DNA from: Chryseobacterium indoltheticum
GTDB taxonomy: Bacteria; Bacteroidota; Bacteroidia; Flavobacteriales; Weeksellaceae
Direction: 5' to 3'
DNA: 64,000 bases
NCBI RefSeq assembly: GCF_003815915.1
Contig: NZ_CP033929.1
Span: forward strand, 3,782,001-3,846,000
The notes under the pieces were generated by a model, which worked only from the letters and a program-made list of their open reading frames with translations, was not told the origin of the DNA and searched no databases. The position numbers and the translations under genes were made by a program. Positions 1 through 10,974 of this stretch are shown here, in pieces; the first letter of the stretch is position 1, and the number at the start of each line of letters is the position of its first letter.

Positions 1-36
1 CCTTTGCGTTTTTCCAACAAATTATCTCTAATTTTT

Positions 37-1317
37 TTAATGAAACTGTGCTGTTTCTGTAGAATCTTTCATCGCAACGGTGGCCGAAGAACCGCTTGTC
101 ACAATATTCTGAACCTCATCAAAATATCCCGTCCCCACAAAAGACTGATGTTTCACCGCTCTGAAACCTTTTTGCTGCAAAGCAAATTCCCGCTCCTGCA
201 ATTCAGAATAACCAGCCATTCCTTTTTCTTTATATGCTAAAGCCAATTCAAACATCGCCGTATTCAATGCATGGAAACCAGCCAGCGTAATAAACTGAAA
301 TTTATAGCCTAATTTCGCCAATTCTTCCCTGAAATTCAACATTTCTTCAACGCTCAGTCTTGCTGCCCAGTTGAAAGATGGCGAACAATTATAAGCCAGC
401 ATTTTTCCCGGAAATTTGGCATGAATTCCTTCAGCAAATTGTCTTGCCTGCTCAAGATCGGGATTTGAAGTTTCCATCCAGATTAAATCTGCGTAAGGAG
501 CATATGATAAACCTCTGTCGATTCCCTGTTCTACTCCATTTTTCACCACATAAAAACCTTCGGAAGTTCTTTCGCCTGTTACAAATTTTTTATCTCTGTC
601 ATCAATATCTGAAGTCAGTAAATCCGCAGCATCAGCATCTGTTCTTGCAATAATTAAACTTGGAACATCCAAAACATCAGCCGCCAAACGAGCCGAAATC
701 AATTTGTTGATCGCTTCCTGAGTCGGCACCAAAACTTTTCCGCCTAAATGACCACATTTTTTAGCAGAAGATAACTGATCTTCAAAATGTACGGCCGCAG
801 CGCCGGCTTCAATCATTTGTTTCATTAATTCATAAGCATTTAGATTTCCGCCAAAACCAGCTTCTGCATCGGCAATGATTGGAACTAAATATTCCTTTTC
901 TCCACCTCCGTTTACCGATTGTATCTGGTCAGCTCTCAACAAAGCATTATTAATTTTTTTCACTACAGAAGGCACTGAATTCGCAGGATACAATGATTGA
1001 TCAGGATACATTTCACCAGATAAATTCGCATCTGCCGCAACCTGCCATCCTGAAAGATAAATAGCTTCTAAACCTGCGTCAACTTCCTGCACCGCTTGAT
1101 TTCCTGTTAATGCACCCAATCCTGCAACGAAATCCTGAGAATTTAGTTTGTTCCAAAATTTCTTTGACATTTCAGTCGCAATCATATAATCTAATTTGTA
1201 AGAACCACGAAGCTTTAAAACATTTTCCGCTGTATAAGGTCTTTTTACACCGCTCCAACGTGGGTTTTCCAGCCAGTCTTTTTCTATTTCCTGTATTTGA
1301 TCTTGTCTTGTTTTCAT
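37..1317 (-). CDS. aceA: Isocitrate lyase
   Basis: Cleaves isocitrate to glyoxylate and succinate, the first step of the glyoxylate shunt, in the cytosol. The 426-aa product has the family signature KKCGH at about residues 186-190 with the catalytic Cys188, and the metal/substrate segment [10 protein letters not shown] near 148-157. Length fits the short bacterial class of about 430 aa. It lies 129 nt downstream of aceB on the same strand, so the two are probably one glyoxylate operon. A (CTAA)7 tract (read on this strand) lies about 40 nt before the start. Identification is secure. Confidence 0.97.
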   Translation of the reverse strand: MKTRQDQIQEIEKDWLENPRWSGVKRPYTAENVLKLRGSYKLDYMIATEMSKKFWNKLNSQDFVAGLGALTGNQAVQEVDAGLEAIYLSGWQVAADANLSGEMYPDQSLYPANSVPSVVKKINNALLRADQIQSVNGGGEKEYLVPIIADAEAGFGGNLNAYELMKQMIEAGAAAVHFEDQLSSAKKCGHLGGKVLVPTQEAINKLISARLAADVLDVPSLIIARTDADAADLLTSDIDDRDKKFVTGERTSEGFYVVKNGVEQGIDRGLSYAPYADLIWMETSNPDLEQARQFAEGIHAKFPGKMLAYNCSPSFNWAARLSVEEMLNFREELAKLGYKFQFITLAGFHALNTAMFELALAYKEKGMAGYSELQEREFALQQKGFRAVKHQSFVGTGYFDEVQNIVTSGSSATVAMKDSTETAQFH

Positions 1318-1354
1318 ACTATTTATGATTCAATTATTTGTTGATGTTAATTAC

Positions 1355-1385
<31 letters not shown>

Positions 1386-1446
1386 AGCTCCTAAATCGCT
1401 TTAAACACTCAGACACTACAACCCTCAAACTCACTCACTCTCCCAC

Positions 1447-3021
1447 TTAAATAAATGGATATGCTTTTAAGGTTAAAAATTCTTCAAAGTTTTCACAGAA
1501 AATCAGTTCGTTGAAAAGTTCTTTTGCCAGATTAAATTTTCCATTTTTGAAACGTTCTTCACCCACATATCTTTCAATTCGTTCCAATTCTTCAAATTCC
1601 CATTGAAGGATCATTTCTCTCGTCAATGTTCTGTCATCATTTAATATCGCTTCATTTTTCAGCCATTGCCAGATTTGGGTTCTCGAAATTTCTGCTGTTG
1701 CGGCATCTTCCATTAGGCTATAAATAGCTGCTGCTCCAGCTCCCATTAACCAGGATTCGATGTAAAGAATTCCGACATTGATGTTTTTACGAATTCCTTT
1801 TTCGGTAATTTCACCTTTTGGAATTTCCAGCAAATCTTTTTCAGTAATTTGATATTCAAACTTTTTATCGATTTGATTTTTTTCTGGCATAAATTGATCA
1901 AAAATATCTTTCGCTACAGAAACCAAAGCCGGATGCGCCACCCAAGTCCCGTCGTGACCGTTCTTTACTTCTCGTTCTTTATCATTTCTTACTTTTCCGA
2001 AAGCCTGGCTATTCGCTTCATAATCGTTTTTAATAGGAATTTGTGCCGCCATTCCGCCAATTGCATGAACATTTCTTTTGTGACATATTTCAATTACTCT
2101 TTTAGAATAAGCACTCATAAAAGGTGAAGTCATCGTCACCTGATCTCTGTCGGGAACGATAAACTCAGGAAGATTTCTGAATTTTTTAATGAATGAAAAA
2201 ATATAATCCCAGCGTCCGCAATTCAAACCGGAACTGTGTTCTTTTAATTCAAATAAAATTTCGTCGATCTGAAAAGAAGCCGTGATTGTTTCAACCAAAA
2301 CTGTTGCTTTAATAGTTCCTTTCGGAATTTGAAAATAATTTTGAGCAAAAACAAAAACATCATTCCACCAACGAGCTTCTTTGTAATGTTCTAGTTTTGG
2401 AAGATAAAAATAAGCTCCACTTCCGTTTTCCTGCAACCTTTTTATATTTCTGAAAAAGTAAATTCCAAAATCGATTAGCGAAGCAGAAGTTTGTTCACCA
2501 TTAATTTCAACATGTTTTTCATTTAAATGCAAACCTCTTGGACGAACCAGTAAAACAGCCGTTTTCTCATTCAAATGATAAGATTTTCCCTGTTCATTTT
2601 TAAAATCAATTCTTCGGCTAATTGCATCCGAAAGATTGATCTGTCCTTCCATACAATTTTTCCAGGTTGGCGAATTGCTGTCTTCAAAATCTGCCATAAA
2701 TGTTGACGCACCAGAATTAAGAGCATTGATTATCATTTTTCGGTCAACCGGTCCGGTAATTTCCACTCTTCTGTCGAGCAAATCTTCCGGAAGCGGAGCA
2801 CAAACCCAATTTCCGTTTCTGACTTCTTTAGTTTCAGGTAAAAACTTCGGAAGAATTCCTTGATCAAATTCCTGTTGCGTCTTTTTTCTTGCTTCTAAAA
2901 GATCAATTCTCTTTTGATTAAAATTTTGGTGGAGCTCTACCAAAAAATCGATTAAATCATTAGTGAAAATTTCTTCAAACTCGTGTTGAGACTTTATTTT
3001 TAATTGTGTTTTTGTTTTCAT
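1447..3021 (-). CDS. aceB: Malate synthase A
   Basis: Condenses glyoxylate with acetyl-CoA to malate, the second glyoxylate-shunt enzyme. The 524-aa product matches the A-form length (about 530 aa). Visible family segments are VRPRGLHLNEKH near residues 160-171, CGRWDYIFSFIKK near 268-280 and GGMAAQIPIKND near 321-332. It is first in the operon with aceA and divergent from the XRE regulator at 3148, a standard layout for acetate/fatty-acid controlled shunt genes. A -7 element (TAGGTTTG on this strand) lies at 3050-3057 and a 14-bp palindrome at 3077-3090. Confidence 0.97.
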   Translation of the reverse strand: MKTKTQLKIKSQHEFEEIFTNDLIDFLVELHQNFNQKRIDLLEARKKTQQEFDQGILPKFLPETKEVRNGNWVCAPLPEDLLDRRVEITGPVDRKMIINALNSGASTFMADFEDSNSPTWKNCMEGQINLSDAISRRIDFKNEQGKSYHLNEKTAVLLVRPRGLHLNEKHVEINGEQTSASLIDFGIYFFRNIKRLQENGSGAYFYLPKLEHYKEARWWNDVFVFAQNYFQIPKGTIKATVLVETITASFQIDEILFELKEHSSGLNCGRWDYIFSFIKKFRNLPEFIVPDRDQVTMTSPFMSAYSKRVIEICHKRNVHAIGGMAAQIPIKNDYEANSQAFGKVRNDKEREVKNGHDGTWVAHPALVSVAKDIFDQFMPEKNQIDKKFEYQITEKDLLEIPKGEITEKGIRKNINVGILYIESWLMGAGAAAIYSLMEDAATAEISRTQIWQWLKNEAILNDDRTLTREMILQWEFEELERIERYVGEERFKNGKFNLAKELFNELIFCENFEEFLTLKAYPFI

Positions 3022-3049
3022 AACCTATTGATTTTGTGATTCGACATTA

Positions 3050-3057
3050 CAAACCTA
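3050..3057 (-). promoter_or_regulatory. Predicted aceB -7 element (TAGGTTTG)
   Basis: Matches the Bacteroidota -7 consensus TAnnTTTG on the minus strand, 28 nt before the aceB start. The -33 region falls on the palindrome at 3077-3090. Confidence 0.6.
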
Positions 3058-3076
3058 AATAAAAATTTTCACATAC

Positions 3077-3090
3077 AGCGAACGTTCGCT
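3077..3090. promoter_or_regulatory. 14-bp perfect palindrome, candidate operator
   Basis: AGCGAACGTTCGCT is its own reverse complement. It lies between divergent aceB and the XRE regulator, 20 nt upstream of the aceB -7 box, so a bound protein would sit on the -33 region. The neighbouring regulator is the obvious candidate ligand (inference). Confidence 0.6.
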
Positions 3091-3135
3091 AAATTTATTT
3101 TAAAAATTATTATGCTAAAAATCGCTTCTAAATAT

Positions 3136-3143
3136 TATATTTG
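3136..3143 (+). promoter_or_regulatory. Predicted promoter -7 element of the XRE regulator (TATATTTG)
   Basis: Exact TAnnTTTG match ending 4 nt before the ATG at 3148. If used, transcription would begin at or next to the start codon (leaderless). Confidence 0.55.
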
Positions 3144-3147
3144 AATC

Positions 3148-4668
3148 ATGAATTCTGATAGTAACTTTATCAAAACGGTTTTCGGACTGAAACTAAAACA
3201 GCAGAGACAAAAGAAAAATTGGTCTTTGCAGGATCTTGCTGTGAAGACCGGTTTATCAAAATCTTATCTCAATGAAATTGAAAACGGAAAAAAATATCCG
3301 AAACATGATAAGATTATTCAGCTTTCAGAATCTCTGAACTGTACTTTTGATGATTTGGTTTCGACAAAACTTGATAAAAGCTTAGCCCCTTTTAACGAAA
3401 TTCTGCAATCTGATTTTTTTAAAGAAATTCCTTTGGATCTTTTCGGAATTAACAAAAATAATCTCATCAGCATCATTAGCGATGCTCCGAAAAAAGTAAC
3501 TGCTTTTATTAATGCTCTTATAGAGATTTCACAGAATTATAATCTAGGAAAAGAGCGATTTTATTTTGCAGTTTTGCGTTCGTTTCAGGAATTGTATGAT
3601 AATTATTTTCCTGAAATTGAGGATAAAATTGTACAATTTGCCCAAGAAAATCTGTTGGAAATCAGCAAAAACTTACAACCTGATGTTTTAGAAAAAATTC
3701 TGACTGAAAAATTCAATTACGCTATTCAATCTGAAGATTTTGAACGATACGGAACGTTGGATCATCTACGTTCATTATTTATCCCTGAAAAAAAACTGTT
3801 GCTTTTAAACAAAAAATTAGAGCAAGATCAGAAGACTTTTATTTTTGCTAAAGAAATCGGATTCAATGTTTTAGAACTAAAGAATCGTCCAAACACGTAT
3901 TCCTGGCTGGATTTTGGAAGTTTTGAAGAAATTCTAAATAATTTTTATGCGTCCTATTTCGCAGGAGCTTTATTGATTTCAAAAGAAAAAACAGTTGAGA
4001 AAACTTCCGAATTTTTTCTGCAAAACGATTGGAAACCCACTAATTTCGAAGATTTAATTAAAAATTTCACTCATTCGCCGGAAACATTTTATTATAGATT
4101 AACAAATATTCTTTCTTCAGAGTTGGGAATTAAAGATTTGTTTTATTTATGTCTGGTTAAGAAGAAAAATTCAGATAAAATTCAGATCTTAAAGGAATTG
4201 CATCTTAATCATCAACAGGCTCCACATGCCAACGCCACCAACGAACATTACTGCAGAAGGTGGATTGCCATAAAAAACCTATATGATTTAACAGAAAATG
4301 AAACGTTAACGGATGCACAAATTTCTCATTACAAAGATCAAGGCGTAAGTTATCTGGTGATTTCCACTTCACAGAAGAATCCGTTTTCGGATGGAAGCAA
4401 CAGAAGTTATTGTTTAGGAATTTTATTGAACTCGCAAACTATAAAAAAGATCAATTTCATTAAATCGGAAACTTTAAAAACCATCAATGTCGGTGTGACT
4501 TGTGAATCGTGCAGTATTCCAGATTGCGAAGTCAGGCAGTCGCCGCCAATTCGTCTTGAAAAAGAATATTTTAACTCGAGTATGAAAAATTCTATTGAGA
4601 AGATTCGTAGGGATTTTAGGTTGGGAGTTGGAAGCTGGATGATGGATGATGGAAGTTTAATGCATTGA
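3148..4668 (+). CDS. XRE-family regulator with pseudo-peptidase and ScfR-type C-terminus
   Basis: The 506-aa protein opens with an XRE helix-turn-helix (about residues 13-70, with SLQDLAVKTGLSKSYLNEIENG). The middle resembles an M78/IrrE metallopeptidase, but where HExxH is expected it reads AKEIGF (234-239), so both zinc histidines are gone. The C-terminal part carries a CxxC...C motif (C452, C455, C460, then R and PP) typical of short-chain fatty-acyl regulators such as RamB/PrpC-type ScfR proteins. Those control glyoxylate or propionate genes, which fits its divergent position next to aceBA. The last ~14 residues are encoded by an intergenic repeat, so the native end was probably different. 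Effector unknown. Confidence 0.85.
   Translation: MNSDSNFIKTVFGLKLKQQRQKKNWSLQDLAVKTGLSKSYLNEIENGKKYPKHDKIIQLSESLNCTFDDLVSTKLDKSLAPFNEILQSDFFKEIPLDLFGINKNNLISIISDAPKKVTAFINALIEISQNYNLGKERFYFAVLRSFQELYDNYFPEIEDKIVQFAQENLLEISKNLQPDVLEKILTEKFNYAIQSEDFERYGTLDHLRSLFIPEKKLLLLNKKLEQDQKTFIFAKEIGFNVLELKNRPNTYSWLDFGSFEEILNNFYASYFAGALLISKEKTVEKTSEFFLQNDWKPTNFEDLIKNFTHSPETFYYRLTNILSSELGIKDLFYLCLVKKKNSDKIQILKELHLNHQQAPHANATNEHYCRRWIAIKNLYDLTENETLTDAQISHYKDQGVSYLVISTSQKNPFSDGSNRSYCLGILLNSQTIKKINFIKSETLKTINVGVTCESCSIPDCEVRQSPPIRLEKEYFNSSMKNSIEKIRRDFRLGVGSWMMDDGSLMH
4624..4657 (+). repeat. GGAAGCTGGATGATGG-type repeat at the XRE gene 3' end
   Basis: Contains the words GTTGGAAGCTGGATGATGG and GATGGAAGTTT. 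It overlaps the last codons of the XRE gene. An inverted relative lies at 4829-4860, and similar words occur at 32555-32639 and 48440-48470. Confidence 0.6.
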
Positions 4669-4828
4669 GAATATTTTTATAATAAAATTCTGTAAAACTT
4701 TAACATTAAGATAATTAAGAATTTAAGAACTTCTATAGATTACTACTCGCTGAAACAAGTGTATATTTTTTTTAGAAATAAACAAAGTTTATTTTGATTA
4801 AGAGCATTTAAGCAAGTGTCATAATAAA

Positions 4829-4860
4829 AGCTTCCAACTTCAAACATCTATCTTCCAGCT
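4829..4860 (-). repeat. Inverted copy of the GGAAGCTGGA-type repeat
   Basis: On the minus strand this reads AGCTGGAAGATAGATG, then GAAGTTGGAAGCT. With the copy at 4624 it brackets a gene-free 170-nt stretch between the XRE gene and comF in which I see no other signal. Confidence 0.55.
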
Positions 4861-4893
4861 ATTTTCACTATCTTAGTTACAATAAACACACAA

Positions 4894-5547
4894 ATGATTT
4901 TAGATATTTTCTTTCCGAATCGTTGCATTCATTGCAACCGGATTATTGACGGTGATTTACTTGTCTGCAATCTTTGCTTTGAACAAATTCACTTTACACA
5001 TTTCAATTTTTTTGAAGAAAATTATATTAAAGAGAAATGTAAACTTCTTTTTCCTATCAAAAATGCTTTTGCATTAATGAAGTTTGAAAAGGAAAATTTA
5101 AGTAGAAAAATCATTCATGAATTAAAATATAAAAGCCGTGAAAAAGCCGGAAAGATTTTAGCAGAATGGACGACGGAGCGTTTAGATTTCAAAAAAGAAA
5201 AACCTGATGTGTTGGTTTCTGTTCCATTGCATCCGAAGAAGCTGAAGGAAAGAGGTTATAATCAACTGCATTTGTTTACGGAAACATTATCGAGGTTTTA
5301 TGGGATTCCTTTTAGTCATAATTTAATTAAAAGAAATCACTATTCAAAAGCTCAGGCATTGAAAGACAAGCAACATCGTCTGGAAACTCAGAATACTTTT
5401 TCAATTACTGAAAACATTACAGATAAACATATTTTATTGATAGATGATGTTTTCACCACAGGAAATACACTGGCTTCAATTGCCTGGGAAATCCTGAAAG
5501 CACGAAATAACAAAGTAAGTGTTTTGGTAATAGCAATGGACGAATAA
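4894..5547 (+). CDS. comF: ComF-family phosphoribosyltransferase-like protein
   Basis: A 217-aa protein with an N-terminal zinc-ribbon (C11, C14, C25, C28: CIHC and CNLC) followed by a type I phosphoribosyltransferase fold. The PRPP-binding loop is clear: ILLIDDVFTTGNTL at about residues 181-194. In naturally competent bacteria ComF helps single-stranded DNA uptake or processing; in Bacteroidota the role is not settled. The family core (YNQ near 124, KAQ near 151) is present and length is normal. It stands alone and converges on upp. Confidence 0.9.
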   Translation: MILDIFFPNRCIHCNRIIDGDLLVCNLCFEQIHFTHFNFFEENYIKEKCKLLFPIKNAFALMKFEKENLSRKIIHELKYKSREKAGKILAEWTTERLDFKKEKPDVLVSVPLHPKKLKERGYNQLHLFTETLSRFYGIPFSHNLIKRNHYSKAQALKDKQHRLETQNTFSITENITDKHILLIDDVFTTGNTLASIAWEILKARNNKVSVLVIAMDE

Positions 5548-5565
5548 CACTTGTAATACAAACGA

Positions 5566-5600
5566 AAAATTGGTCGTATTTAAAAAATACAACCAATAAT
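5566..5600. terminator. Hairpin between convergent comF and upp
   Basis: ATTGGTCGTATTT (5569-5581) pairs with AAATACAACCAAT (5585-5597) with one mismatch. A-rich flanks on one side and T-rich on the other suit bidirectional termination. Confidence 0.6.
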
Positions 5601-5627
5601 TTATTTTAAATTTAAAATATCTTAAAA

Positions 5628-6278
5628 CTATCTCTGAAGTTTTTCTCCGTAGCTCAAATCTCCGGCATCACCCAAACCTGGTGTTATATATCCTTTTGAT
5701 GTTAAATTCTCATCTATTGCTCCTACCCAAATTTTCGCATCGGGATACGCTTTTTCGATCGTTTCTACACCTTGTCTTGAAGCAATTACTGCTACAATAT
5801 GAAGTTGAGTAGGCGTTCCGTTTGTTAATAGATCTTTGATCGCTTCAATTAAAGAAGCTCCGGTGGCCAACATAGGATCTGCAACAATTAAAGGTCTTCC
5901 GTCAATATTCGGGCAGGTAAGATAATCCTGTTTTATTGAGAAATAATCGTTGGCGTCGTGCTTTCTATACGCTGCAACAAAACCGCAATCTGCTTTATCC
6001 AAATAATTTAAAATACCTTCAAATAAAGGAACTCCGGCTCTTAAAATGGTGGTAATTACCGGTTGAACAGCAATTTCTTTAACCTTAATTGTATCTAAAG
6101 GAGTCTGAATCTCAATTTCTTCATACTCTAAACTTTTACTGATTTCGAACGCTGCAATTTCTCCGATTCTTTCCATATTTCTACGGAATCTCATTCGGTC
6201 ATGCTGAATTTCTACATTTCGAAGTTCGTTAATATATGAATTTATTAAAGAAAATTGTTGTGAAAGTATTACTGTCAT
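5628..6278 (-). CDS. upp: Uracil phosphoribosyltransferase
   Basis: Salvages uracil with PRPP to UMP. The 216-aa length is typical. The PRPP loop reads DPMLATGASLIEAI (about residues 133-146), and the uracil-binding C-terminal region includes GDAGDLSYG. Transcribed divergently from nothing nearby: der lies upstream on the same strand with its own terminator, and a -7 element (TAATTTTG) is at 6299-6306, so upp looks monocistronic. Confidence 0.96.
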   Translation of the reverse strand: MTVILSQQFSLINSYINELRNVEIQHDRMRFRRNMERIGEIAAFEISKSLEYEEIEIQTPLDTIKVKEIAVQPVITTILRAGVPLFEGILNYLDKADCGFVAAYRKHDANDYFSIKQDYLTCPNIDGRPLIVADPMLATGASLIEAIKDLLTNGTPTQLHIVAVIASRQGVETIEKAYPDAKIWVGAIDENLTSKGYITPGLGDAGDLSYGEKLQR

Positions 6279-6298
6279 TATTTTGAATAAGCTTATTG

Positions 6299-6306
6299 CA
6301 AAATTA
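6299..6306 (-). promoter_or_regulatory. Predicted upp -7 element (TAATTTTG)
   Basis: TAnnTTTG match on the minus strand, 20 nt before the upp start. No clear -33 TTG. Confidence 0.5.
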
Positions 6307-6311
6307 TGAAA

Positions 6312-6350
6312 TAAAAATAAATCCCTCTTAGAAAATCTAAAAGGGATTTG
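6312..6350 (-). terminator. Rho-independent terminator of der
   Basis: AAATCCCTCTTAGA (6319-6332) pairs with TCTAAAAGGGATTT (6336-6349) with one mismatch. On the minus strand it is followed by a T-rich run. Confidence 0.75.
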
Positions 6351-6356
6351 GTAAAA

Positions 6357-7667
6357 TTATTTTTGTCTGAAATATACTTCGATCGGAACTCCGGTAAATC
6401 CGAATTCTTTTCTCAATTGATTTTCAGTAAATCTCTTGTAAGGTTCTTTAACGTATTGCGGTAGATTACAGAAGAATACAAACTGTGGCGACGGAGTTGG
6501 AAGCTGTACGCAATATTTGATTTTAATGTATTTACCTTTATTTGCAGGTGGTGGAGTCTGCTCGAAAATCGGAAGCATAATTTCGTTTAATTTAGAAGTT
6601 TTAATTTTCTTCTTACGATCTTCATAAACGACCATTGCCATTTCAACTGCTTTCAAAATTCTCTGCTTCGTTAAAGCCGAAACAAACAAGATTGGAATAT
6701 CACTGAATTGTCCGATTTTATCTCTGATAGATTTTTCGAAATCTCTGATTGTATTGGTTTGCTTATCTTCAACCAAATCCCATTTGTTGACAACGATCAC
6801 AATACCTTTTCTGTTTTTCTGAGCAAGACCAAAGATATTCATATCCTGAGATTCCCATCCTAAAGTAGCATCAACCATGATAATAACCACATCAGAATAC
6901 TCAATAGAACGAATTGATCTCATTACAGAATAGAATTCTAAATCTTCATTTACTTTAGATTTACGACGCATTCCGGCAGTATCTACCAAAACAAACTCGT
7001 GTCCGAATTTATTGTATAATGTCTGGATACTGTCTCTTGTAGTTCCTGCAACATCAGTTACAATATTTCTATCTGCATCAAGCAATGCATTGGTCATTGT
7101 AGATTTTCCTACGTTTGGACGGCCTGCAATGGTAATTTTTGGCAATCCTTCGAAAGGATCTGTATAATCTTTAGATGGAAAATCTCTTACAATATCATCC
7201 AAAATCTCTCCTGTCCCAGAACCTGTTGCAGAAGATAAAGTATAATATTTGTCGATTCCTAACTGATAAAATTCGGTTGCATCCACTTCTTCTTTAGCAG
7301 AATCTACTTTATTGATTACAATATAGGTAGGCTTGTTTGATCTTCTCAGCATTTCGTGGATCTCATGATCCGTATCCGTAAGACCTTCTTCTACATTCAG
7401 CATAAAAATGATTGATGTAGCTTCGTCAATAGCCAACTGTACCTGCTTAGAAATTTCTTCCTGAAAAACGTCATCGTTATTAACATCGTAACCTCCGGTA
7501 TCAATTACGGTAAATTCTACACCATTCCAGTCAGATTTTCCGTAATGACGGTCTCTGGTTACCCCTGCAGTAGAGTCTACAATAGCCTCTCTTCTTTCTA
7601 ATAAACGATTAAATAACGTGGATTTTCCTACGTTGGGACGCCCAACAATAGCAACAATATTTGACAT
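6357..7667 (-). CDS. der: Ribosome-assembly GTPase Der (EngA)
   Basis: Double GTPase acting in late 50S ribosome assembly. The 436-aa protein has two G domains, each with its own P-loop: GRPNVGKSTLFN near residues 8-19 and GRPNVGKSTMTN near 182-193. Switch motifs DTGGY and DTAGMRRK follow, as do NKVD and NKWD specificity motifs. A KH-like domain ends the protein near 350-436. Length is normal. A -7 element lies at 7751-7758 and a terminator just downstream, so it is probably transcribed alone. Confidence 0.97.
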   Translation of the reverse strand: MSNIVAIVGRPNVGKSTLFNRLLERREAIVDSTAGVTRDRHYGKSDWNGVEFTVIDTGGYDVNNDDVFQEEISKQVQLAIDEATSIIFMLNVEEGLTDTDHEIHEMLRRSNKPTYIVINKVDSAKEEVDATEFYQLGIDKYYTLSSATGSGTGEILDDIVRDFPSKDYTDPFEGLPKITIAGRPNVGKSTMTNALLDADRNIVTDVAGTTRDSIQTLYNKFGHEFVLVDTAGMRRKSKVNEDLEFYSVMRSIRSIEYSDVVIIMVDATLGWESQDMNIFGLAQKNRKGIVIVVNKWDLVEDKQTNTIRDFEKSIRDKIGQFSDIPILFVSALTKQRILKAVEMAMVVYEDRKKKIKTSKLNEIMLPIFEQTPPPANKGKYIKIKYCVQLPTPSPQFVFFCNLPQYVKEPYKRFTENQLRKEFGFTGVPIEVYFRQK

Positions 7668-7750
7668 AAAAAATGTTTAATAATCCTTCGACAAAGCGAT
7701 AGGACAAGATTATCAATGAGTTACTCCAACTTTTGGAGCTCAATTTTTTG

Positions 7751-7758
7751 CAAAGGTA
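7751..7758 (-). promoter_or_regulatory. Predicted der -7 element (TACCTTTG)
   Basis: TAnnTTTG match on the minus strand about 83 nt upstream of der, leaving a sizeable 5' leader. Confidence 0.5.
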
Positions 7759-7876
7759 AGCTTTTATTATTTAAGCAGTAAAAATCTCTTTGATTGTGAA
7801 TATGATATTTTGAAATAGTGGTTTTTTATCATTCAATTTTTTAATAAAATTACACCAATTACCATAATAACTAAAG

Positions 7877-7903
7877 CAAAAAAGACAGCCAAACGACTGT
7901 CTT
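7877..7903 (-). terminator. Rho-independent terminator of katG
   Basis: AAGACAG (7882-7888) pairs with CTGTCTT (7897-7903) around an 8-nt loop. The minus-strand RNA then runs into six U. Confidence 0.8.
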
Positions 7904-7925
7904 CATACTATATGATTATTAAAAA

Positions 7926-10217
<2,292 letters not shown>

Positions 10218-10239
10218 TTATTTAATGTTATTATCAATA

Positions 10240-10271
10240 CAAACTTACAACGCTCTTTTAATAAATACAAT
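10240..10271 (-). promoter_or_regulatory. Predicted katG promoter
   Basis: On the minus strand the -33 element ATTG (10268-10271) and -7 element TAAGTTTG (10240-10247) are separated by 20 nt, close to the Bacteroidota arrangement. The start codon lies 35 nt downstream of the -7 box. Confidence 0.65.
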
Positions 10272-10306
10272 CTATTAATAATATTTTTACGATAGCTAAA
10301 AACTAT
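10270..10306. promoter_or_regulatory. OxyR-like operator upstream of katG
   Basis: ATAGCTAAAAACTAT (10292-10306) matches all ten fixed positions of the classical OxyR half-site ATAGntnnnanCTAT. Seven bp away, 10270-10284 is a weaker second half (about 6 of 10 positions) abutting the katG -33 element. This is the expected place for an activator. Confidence 0.55.
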
Positions 10307-10507
10307 AACATGTTTTTGAATACTAGTTTAATCCTAAGATATATAATAATGCAATTAAGGTAATGAAATCTGGCATTATATTAGATAAAAAACAATAACA
10401 ACTTCATATATTTAGAATAATTCAATTTTAAAGGTTGTTTTCAATATTTAACATATTTTTTAATTCCTTAAAATTTAATATCTTTATTTGTTTAGAACTC
10501 AAATCTT
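10307..10507. other. Intergenic region upstream of the haem-binding gene
   Basis: AT-rich, no gene seen. TATCTTTA at 10479-10486 is one base off the -7 consensus and could serve the gene at 10508. No hairpin or repeat stands out. Confidence 0.4.
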
Positions 10508-10969
10508 ATGAAAAAAGTAATTGTTGTTATTCTTGTTGCGTTTATAATCATTCAATTTTTTCCGATTGATAAAACGAACAAACCGCTAAATCCGGGAATG
10601 GATTTTTTAAAAATTAAAACCAATACATCTCCGGAAATAGCGCAAATGATCACCAATTCATGTTACGACTGTCATTCTGATGAAACGAAATATCCTTGGT
10701 ACACGAGTATCGCTCCGGCTTCTTGGTGGATAAAAAATCATATTGATGAAGGAAGAAAGCATCTTAATTTCTCTACATTTGCCACTTACGAACCAAAAAG
10801 GCAAATTCATAAAATGGAAGAATGTGTAGAAATGCTTGAGAAACATGAAATGCCTTTAGAATCTTATTTTCTGGGACATCAGGATGCAAAGCTTACCGAT
10901 GCTCAAAGAAAAGAACTGATTACTTATTTCAAAAGAGAAATTCAGGAAACAAAATTTAAAACCCAATAA
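10508..10969 (+). CDS. Haem-binding domain protein (single CxxCH)
   Basis: A 153-aa protein with an N-terminal hydrophobic segment (about residues 4-19) that anchors or exports it, then one c-type haem motif SCYDCHS (C52, C55, H56). The adjacent KYPWY, the SWWIKNHI segment and the late Met-rich helix fit the Bacteroidota haem-binding domain family (PF14376 type). It is probably periplasmic. It forms a tight pair with the DCC-family gene 5 nt downstream and is divergent from katG, so a role in redox or peroxide stress is plausible but unproven. Confidence 0.85.
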   Translation: MKKVIVVILVAFIIIQFFPIDKTNKPLNPGMDFLKIKTNTSPEIAQMITNSCYDCHSDETKYPWYTSIAPASWWIKNHIDEGRKHLNFSTFATYEPKRQIHKMEECVEMLEKHEMPLESYFLGHQDAKLTDAQRKELITYFKREIQETKFKTQ

Positions 10970-10974
10970 GAACT

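Noticed and set aside
1849..2127. Plus-strand open frame inside aceB
   Set aside because: Antisense shadow of a clear enzyme gene with no start signal or homology.
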